In this document: positions 60,257 through 64,000 of the stretch, one piece after another
Numbering within the stretch: the stretch's first letter is position 1
How the letters are laid out: every line of letters starts with the position of its first letter
From: Lentibacillus persicus
Lineage (GTDB): Bacteria > Bacillota > Bacilli > Bacillales > Amphibacillaceae
NCBI RefSeq assembly: GCF_900112705.1
Contig: NZ_FOMR01000007.1
Coordinates: forward strand, 62,001-126,000
DNA: 64,000 nucleotides
Direction: 5' to 3'
Translations under genes and position numbers: made by a program
Notes under the pieces: generated by a model
Seen by the model: the letters and a program-made list of their open reading frames with translations, nothing else
Told to the model about the DNA's origin: nothing
The model's database searches: none

Positions 60257-60448
60257 GTAATTGCCCCCCCCTTTTAACTTATACTCCTAGATTAATTGTC
60301 TGTATGGTAACACACTTGTGATATAAAATTTTCAATTTCAGAACATTGAATATTTTAAATCATCCATTGAAATAACTTTGGCCATTTTTATTAAGATTAC
60401 TTTAAGGTAAATACTAAACATACCTCAACTATATTAGGAGGTTACACA

Positions 60449-60469
60449 ATGAGTGAAGGCCCCAAATAG
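60449..60469 (+). other. Six-codon reading frame behind a strong ribosome site
   Basis: AGGAGG stands seven bases before an ATG that opens MSEGPK and stops at TAG. Nothing follows on this strand that would need a leader peptide. It may be the start of a gene lost by deletion. Confidence 0.3.
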
Positions 60470-60488
60470 CCTTGAGTACTGTAATATC

Positions 60489-60524
60489 AAAAAAAGGATA
60501 CTAAATCACTTGCGATTTGCATCC
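60489..60524 (-). terminator. Terminator after the quinone oxidoreductase gene
   Basis: GGAT/ATCC and AAATC/GATTT segments pair in a stem with small bulges, followed by seven T on the minus strand. Confidence 0.7.
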
Positions 60525-60578
60525 CCTAAGGTTTACTTTATTTTATATATTTTCCAAGACTGGACCCATTAGGCCGAT

Positions 60579-61565
60579 TTATCCCAGCTTGACAATTGTC
60601 CGGCCGCGCACTTTGCTTTCCATAATATCTCTCAGGACATCCGGCAGTTCCTCCAACGTGACCTCATTGACCAATTCGTCATGCATATCCGGTTTAAAAT
60701 CGTCCGCCAGAAGCTGCCACACATCCCTACGTTTTTCCATCGGACATTTGACCGAATCAATACCAAGCCAATTGATGCCTCGTGAAATAAACGGCAGGAC
60801 GGAAGTTGCGACATCTGTGCCACCGGTTAAACCGCTTGTCGCGACAGAGCCGCCGTAATCTAATGTGCTCAAAATATATTGAAGCGTCTTGCCGCCCACT
60901 GGGTCAACTGCAGCGGCCCATTGTTTCCTGCGCACCGGTTTTTGTTCGGTATCCTCGACTTCATGACGATCAACCACTTCGCTTGCGCCGATCTTTTTTA
61001 AATAATCTTTTTCATCCGATTTACCGGTGCTGGCTGTTACGTCATAACCACGCTTGGCTAGCATATTGACCGCCAGACTGCCTACACCGCCTGTAGCACC
61101 TGCGACCAATACAGACCCTTGTCCTCGTTCCAAGCCGTTATCTTCCAGTCGCTGCACAGATAATCCGGCTGTGAATCCTGCAGTTCCGAGAATCATTGCT
61201 TCTTTTAAAGAGAGGCCTTCCGGGAGAGGTACAGCCCAATCAGCAGGAACGCGTGCCACTTCACTGAAGCCGCCCCAATGACCTGTTCCCAATTCATAAC
61301 TTGTCACAATAACTTCGTCGCCTTCTTTAAACCGGTTATCCTGAGATCCCATCACTGTTCCAGCTAAATCGATCCCCGGGACTAGCGGGTACGATTCAAC
61401 AAGCTGGTTATTAACGGCCACCATGCCATCTTTGAAATTTACACTCGAATACGCAACGCGGATCGTTAAATCACCGTCCGGCAGGTCATCCTTTTGCAAT
61501 TGTTTAATATCCAAATTCGTTTGCTCGCCCTTTTTGTCGAGCACAAGCGCTTTAAATGTATCCAT
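60579..61565 (-). CDS. YhdH/YhfP-family quinone oxidoreductase (acryloyl-CoA reductase type)
   Basis: A 328-residue medium-chain dehydrogenase/reductase. Its features are YSSVNFKDGMVAV, VPGIDLAGTV, the NADP motif LVAGATGGVGSLAVNML, and the C-terminal LSTLDYGGSVATSGLTGG. No zinc ligands are present, as in the quinone-reductase subgroup. It reduces alpha,beta-unsaturated carbonyls with NADPH. The ATG at 61565 is chosen over upstream in-frame codons: AAAGGAG precedes it at 12 bases and the N-terminus DTFKALVLDK fits the family. A terminator follows. Confidence 0.85.
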   Translation of the reverse strand: MDTFKALVLDKKGEQTNLDIKQLQKDDLPDGDLTIRVAYSSVNFKDGMVAVNNQLVESYPLVPGIDLAGTVMGSQDNRFKEGDEVIVTSYELGTGHWGGFSEVARVPADWAVPLPEGLSLKEAMILGTAGFTAGLSVQRLEDNGLERGQGSVLVAGATGGVGSLAVNMLAKRGYDVTASTGKSDEKDYLKKIGASEVVDRHEVEDTEQKPVRRKQWAAAVDPVGGKTLQYILSTLDYGGSVATSGLTGGTDVATSVLPFISRGINWLGIDSVKCPMEKRRDVWQLLADDFKPDMHDELVNEVTLEELPDVLRDIMESKVRGRTIVKLG

Positions 61566-61665
61566 GACTTCTAATGGCTCCTTTCCGAAAATCTTATATG
61601 TGTAGCATATAACTTGTGCGGTTGTATGTAAAACCTGCAGACCCATGTCAAAACTGAGTTTTACT

Positions 61666-61708
61666 AAAAAATAGACCTCCCGGCCGCTAAACTCAGGGAG
61701 GTCTATTT
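61666..61708 (-). terminator. Terminator after the aldo/keto reductase gene
   Basis: AAATAGACCTCCC and GGGAGGTCTATTT form a perfect stem with a 14-base loop, followed by T on the minus strand, about 50 bases past the stop codon. Confidence 0.82.
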
Positions 61709-61760
61709 GTTCATTTGGCGACACGCTACTTCCTCTCACCCGCAAATGACGAGAAACGAC

Positions 61761-62693
61761 TTATTGGAAGATACCATCAATTTTCGCAACCTCGTCCGCC
61801 GTTAATTGAACATCTAATGTTTTCAAATTGTTAAGTACTTGTTCTGCACGCTTAGCACCAGGAATAACGGCATCAATCGAATCGCGCGTTAAGTACCAAG
61901 CCAGAACAATATGTGCTGTCTCAGCCTGTTTTGCATTTGCAATCTCCCGAAGCTGTGCCACTTTTTCCAAATTCTTTTCAAATGCTTCACCCTGCATGTG
62001 TGGCATGCCGGCACGAAAATCGTTAAATGTCATGTCTTTATTGTATTTTCCTGCCAGTAATCCGGATGCAAACGGGAAGAATGGAATAAATGAAATGTTT
62101 TGTTCAGATGTATAAGGCAATAATTCTTTTTCAGCTGAACGGTTAATTAAATTGTATTCACCTTGATAGACATCGACATACCCATCGGTGTTCGCTTCCT
62201 TTAACTGATCCGGTGAAAAGTTGGATAAACCGATCGCTCTGATTTTTCCTTGATCTTTTAATTCTTTTAAAGCGCCCACAGCCTCATATCCCGGGGTAAC
62301 GCCATCCGGGTAATGAATATAGTACAAGTCGATATAGTCCGTTTGCATCCGTTTCAAACTATTTTCAACTTCTTGTTTTAAAAAGGACGGTGTATTATCG
62401 TTTTGCATTTCCTCGCCGACAAACTTCACAGATCCTTTCGTTGCAAGAATAAGGTCCTTCCTTTTCCCGGTTTCTTTAATTGCTTCTCCAACTAATTCTT
62501 CTGATCTGCCGGGACCATACAGGTACGCTGTATCGATAAAATTCACACCATTTTCAACTGCTGTGCGAACAAGCTCTTTACCTGTTTCTTCATCTAAATC
62601 AGGATAAAGATTGTGCCCTCCAACTGCATTTGTTCCAAGTCCAATTGGATTGATATATATACCTGATTTTCCAAGCTGTGTTTGTTGTTTCAA
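61761..62693 (-). CDS. Aldo/keto reductase, IolS-like
   Basis: A 310-residue TIM-barrel oxidoreductase. The catalytic tetrad is visible: Asp and Tyr in FIDTAYLYGPGRSEEL, Lys in LATKGSVKF and His in YIHYPDG. The C-terminal cofactor motif is VIPGAKRAEQV. The start (GLGTNAVGGHNLYPDLDEET) and the overall sequence are close to B. subtilis IolS. The physiological substrate is unknown, and no inositol genes are near. AGGCAATAGATTGAAAC precedes the ATG, with GGAGG further upstream. Confidence 0.87.
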   Translation of the reverse strand: MKQQTQLGKSGIYINPIGLGTNAVGGHNLYPDLDEETGKELVRTAVENGVNFIDTAYLYGPGRSEELVGEAIKETGKRKDLILATKGSVKFVGEEMQNDNTPSFLKQEVENSLKRMQTDYIDLYYIHYPDGVTPGYEAVGALKELKDQGKIRAIGLSNFSPDQLKEANTDGYVDVYQGEYNLINRSAEKELLPYTSEQNISFIPFFPFASGLLAGKYNKDMTFNDFRAGMPHMQGEAFEKNLEKVAQLREIANAKQAETAHIVLAWYLTRDSIDAVIPGAKRAEQVLNNLKTLDVQLTADEVAKIDGIFQ

Positions 62694-62867
62694 TCTATTG
62701 CCTCCAATTCAATCAAATATATACTTTTAATCTCCTATAGTAGTCATTGTCTAGTTTTACTCTGCTTCTGAAAAAACGGTAAATCGGCTACTGATTTTTC
62801 CTTGTGTATTCTCCTGACGTAATCACCATAGTTACATCAAATTAAAAAGTCAACTCATCCGATCTAT

Positions 62868-63650
62868 TCATCCAAAAGACCTCCCGAATATTTCCAGGTA
62901 ACCCAAATGATACGACAGCACGAATACTGTGATTAAGGCGCCAATCATTAATGTGAAAAACAACCAGTCACGCTTTCCGACAATCATTTTATGATAATGT
63001 GTACGATCAGGATCCCCGGTGAAGCCTTTAGATTCCATTGCTATGGCGACACGTTCGGCTTTACGGATGCCATTAGCTAAAAGCGGGATGGCATAACGCT
63101 GGAATTGATTCACCCTTCCTTTGATACCGCGTGCTCTGGCAACACCGCGGATCCGGTGTGCCTGTTGAAGAATTTTCAGTTCATGCCGAAATATCGGCAG
63201 AAACCGATAACCGGCCAGGATGCCATACGTAAGTTTCGGCGGAAGTTTGCATTGTTGCATAAGACTCAGCATAAGTTTCGTCGAATCGGTTGTCAGAATA
63301 AACATTAAAGACAGCGCACCAAAACAAAGCGACCTGAAACCAACGCTTAACCCGGTTTGAAGGCTCCCGGTTGTCACCTCAAGCATCCATAAACGAAAGA
63401 TTACCTCGCCGCCGGAGAACGCCTGATTGGTATAAAGCATGGTCATCCATGCAAAACCTGCCGCAATGAGAAGAAATGGGCTGAAAAACTTCAGCCAACG
63501 CAACAACGGAATCGTGGTCATCGTAAAAGTAACAACCAGGATAAACATTAAATACACAAGCGGTGTAAAGACATCATAAGTTAATCCGAGGACAATGCCG
63601 GGAATCAACACAGTAAACATCTTGAGGGACGGGTTAATGGATGAGACCAT
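62868..63650 (-). CDS. ECF transporter T component (EcfT)
   Basis: A 260-residue membrane protein with about six spans and the coupling helix motif [12 protein letters not shown], where the Ala-Arg-Gly pairs engage the ATPases. It joins the substrate-binding S protein to the ATPases of an energy-coupling-factor vitamin or metal importer. The ATG at 63650 overlaps the end of the ATPase gene and has AAAGGTG upstream. In-frame extension upstream runs through the ATPase gene and is not coding. The S component is not in view; a YkoCDEF-like thiamine system is possible. Confidence 0.82.
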   Translation of the reverse strand: MVSSINPSLKMFTVLIPGIVLGLTYDVFTPLVYLMFILVVTFTMTTIPLLRWLKFFSPFLLIAAGFAWMTMLYTNQAFSGGEVIFRLWMLEVTTGSLQTGLSVGFRSLCFGALSLMFILTTDSTKLMLSLMQQCKLPPKLTYGILAGYRFLPIFRHELKILQQAHRIRGVARARGIKGRVNQFQRYAIPLLANGIRKAERVAIAMESKGFTGDPDRTHYHKMIVGKRDWLFFTLMIGALITVFVLSYHLGYLEIFGRSFG

Positions 63651-64000
63651 GCAGTTCACCTTTACCTTTTCGTACGCTTGCCGGCATCCGCAACCTCGCT
63701 TCATATAGAAGCCCTTTCTGTTTCCAAAGGGAATCAGGGCTTCCGGAAAATGCCACCTTCCCCTTTTTGAGAACGACAATGTTATCGGCAGTGTCGGCAA
63801 TATTCATATCATGGGTAACAAACACAATTGCTGTCCCCTTTGCCTTTAGGTCCATCACATAATCCATCAATTCACTTGTAGTACCGGCGTCCTGGCCAAA
63901 TGTCGGCTCATCGAACAACAAAATATCCGGTGTCTCATCAAGAACCGTCGCTACACTGAGCCTGCGCTTTTGGCCACCGCTTAAGGAAAAAGGATTATTA
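63634..64000 (-). CDS. ECF transporter ATPase, C-terminal part
   Basis: The 3' end of an ABC ATPase gene that enters from the right edge. Visible motifs are the signature [12 protein letters not shown], Walker [14 protein letters not shown] and the H-loop [13 protein letters not shown]. The 122 codons present overlap the EcfT start, confirming an operon. Walker A lies outside the window. Confidence 0.85.
   Translation of the reverse strand, partial: NNPFSLSGGQKRRLSVATVLDETPDILLFDEPTFGQDAGTTSELMDYVMDLKAKGTAIVFVTHDMNIADTADNIVVLKKGKVAFSGSPDSLWKQKGLLYEARLRMPASVRKGKGELHGLIH

Noticed and set aside
62694-62867. Thiamine riboswitch near the ECF transporter genes
   Set aside because: The gap is downstream of EcfT, not at the 5' end of the operon, which lies beyond the window; no conserved TPP motif was seen.

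Overview
The window looks like chromosome from a moderately halophilic or halotolerant member of the Bacillaceae (Virgibacillus/Oceanobacillus/Lentibacillus-like). Supporting signs are strong AGGAGG ribosome sites, frequent TTG and GTG starts, a qoxABCD quinol oxidase, a sppA-yteJ pair, sigma-B- and ECF-type promoters, and several osmolyte-uptake genes (BCCT carrier, OpuAC-like binding proteins, Na+/H+ antiporter). The assignment is inferred from gene content only. No tRNA, rRNA, transposase gene or CRISPR array was seen.

Layout. 1-15.8 kb is housekeeping and accessory metabolism, mostly on the minus strand: acetyltransferase stub, AI-2E family transporter, a probable 6S RNA, acyl-CoA ligase, sppA-yteJ, PC4-like protein, SDR, exonuclease, MFS exporter, sigma-B-type stress protein, and a PTS operon (IIA, GlcT-type antiterminator, IICB) behind a RAT/terminator leader. 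15.8-28 kb holds DUF3231, UspA, GltS-like, BCCT, an SDR, a PadR-chrA operon with a palindromic operator, and a LytTR regulator next to an ABC operon. 28.4-32.3 kb is qoxABCD. 32-40 kb carries a phosphodiesterase, membrane proteins, an antiporter, a DUF4349 lipoprotein, a HELAH metallopeptidase and an orphan glycine-betaine-type binding protein. 39.7-46 kb is a type I restriction-modification operon (hsdM-hsdS-hsdR) whose hsdR has an in-frame amber codon. Beside it are two antitoxin genes whose toxins survive only as short stubs. 47-49 kb has an ECF sigma/anti-sigma pair and a truncated haemoglobin.

The most interesting locus is 52.2-58.9 kb, which I read as a complete circular-bacteriocin gene cluster of the enterocin AS-48/carnocyclin type. 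It contains a 67-residue cationic hydrophobic precursor, a large multispan membrane protein, an ABC ATPase, a SpoIIM/DUF95 protein, a five-span protein, a 31-residue hydrophobic peptide (immunity candidate), and an adaptor/ATPase/MacB-permease exporter. The cluster's dedicated ATPase is frameshifted at a run of seven G, next to a complementary C run, so the locus may be silenced or phase-variable.

Intergenic structure is unusual. Four gene-free stretches carry arrays of 20-21 bp degenerate tandem repeats belonging to three sequence families. Two of them (25.1 and 36.1 kb) share the same motif, the same copy number and the same spacing pattern. Two copies of a palindromic MITE-like element (4.1 and 28.0 kb) share 14-bp inverted ends. 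Gene remnants (OpuAC-like, ECF sigma, two toxins, hsdR) show active decay around the accessory loci. The right end (60.5-64 kb) returns to metabolism: quinone oxidoreductase, IolS-like aldo/keto reductase and an ECF-transporter EcfT/EcfA pair.
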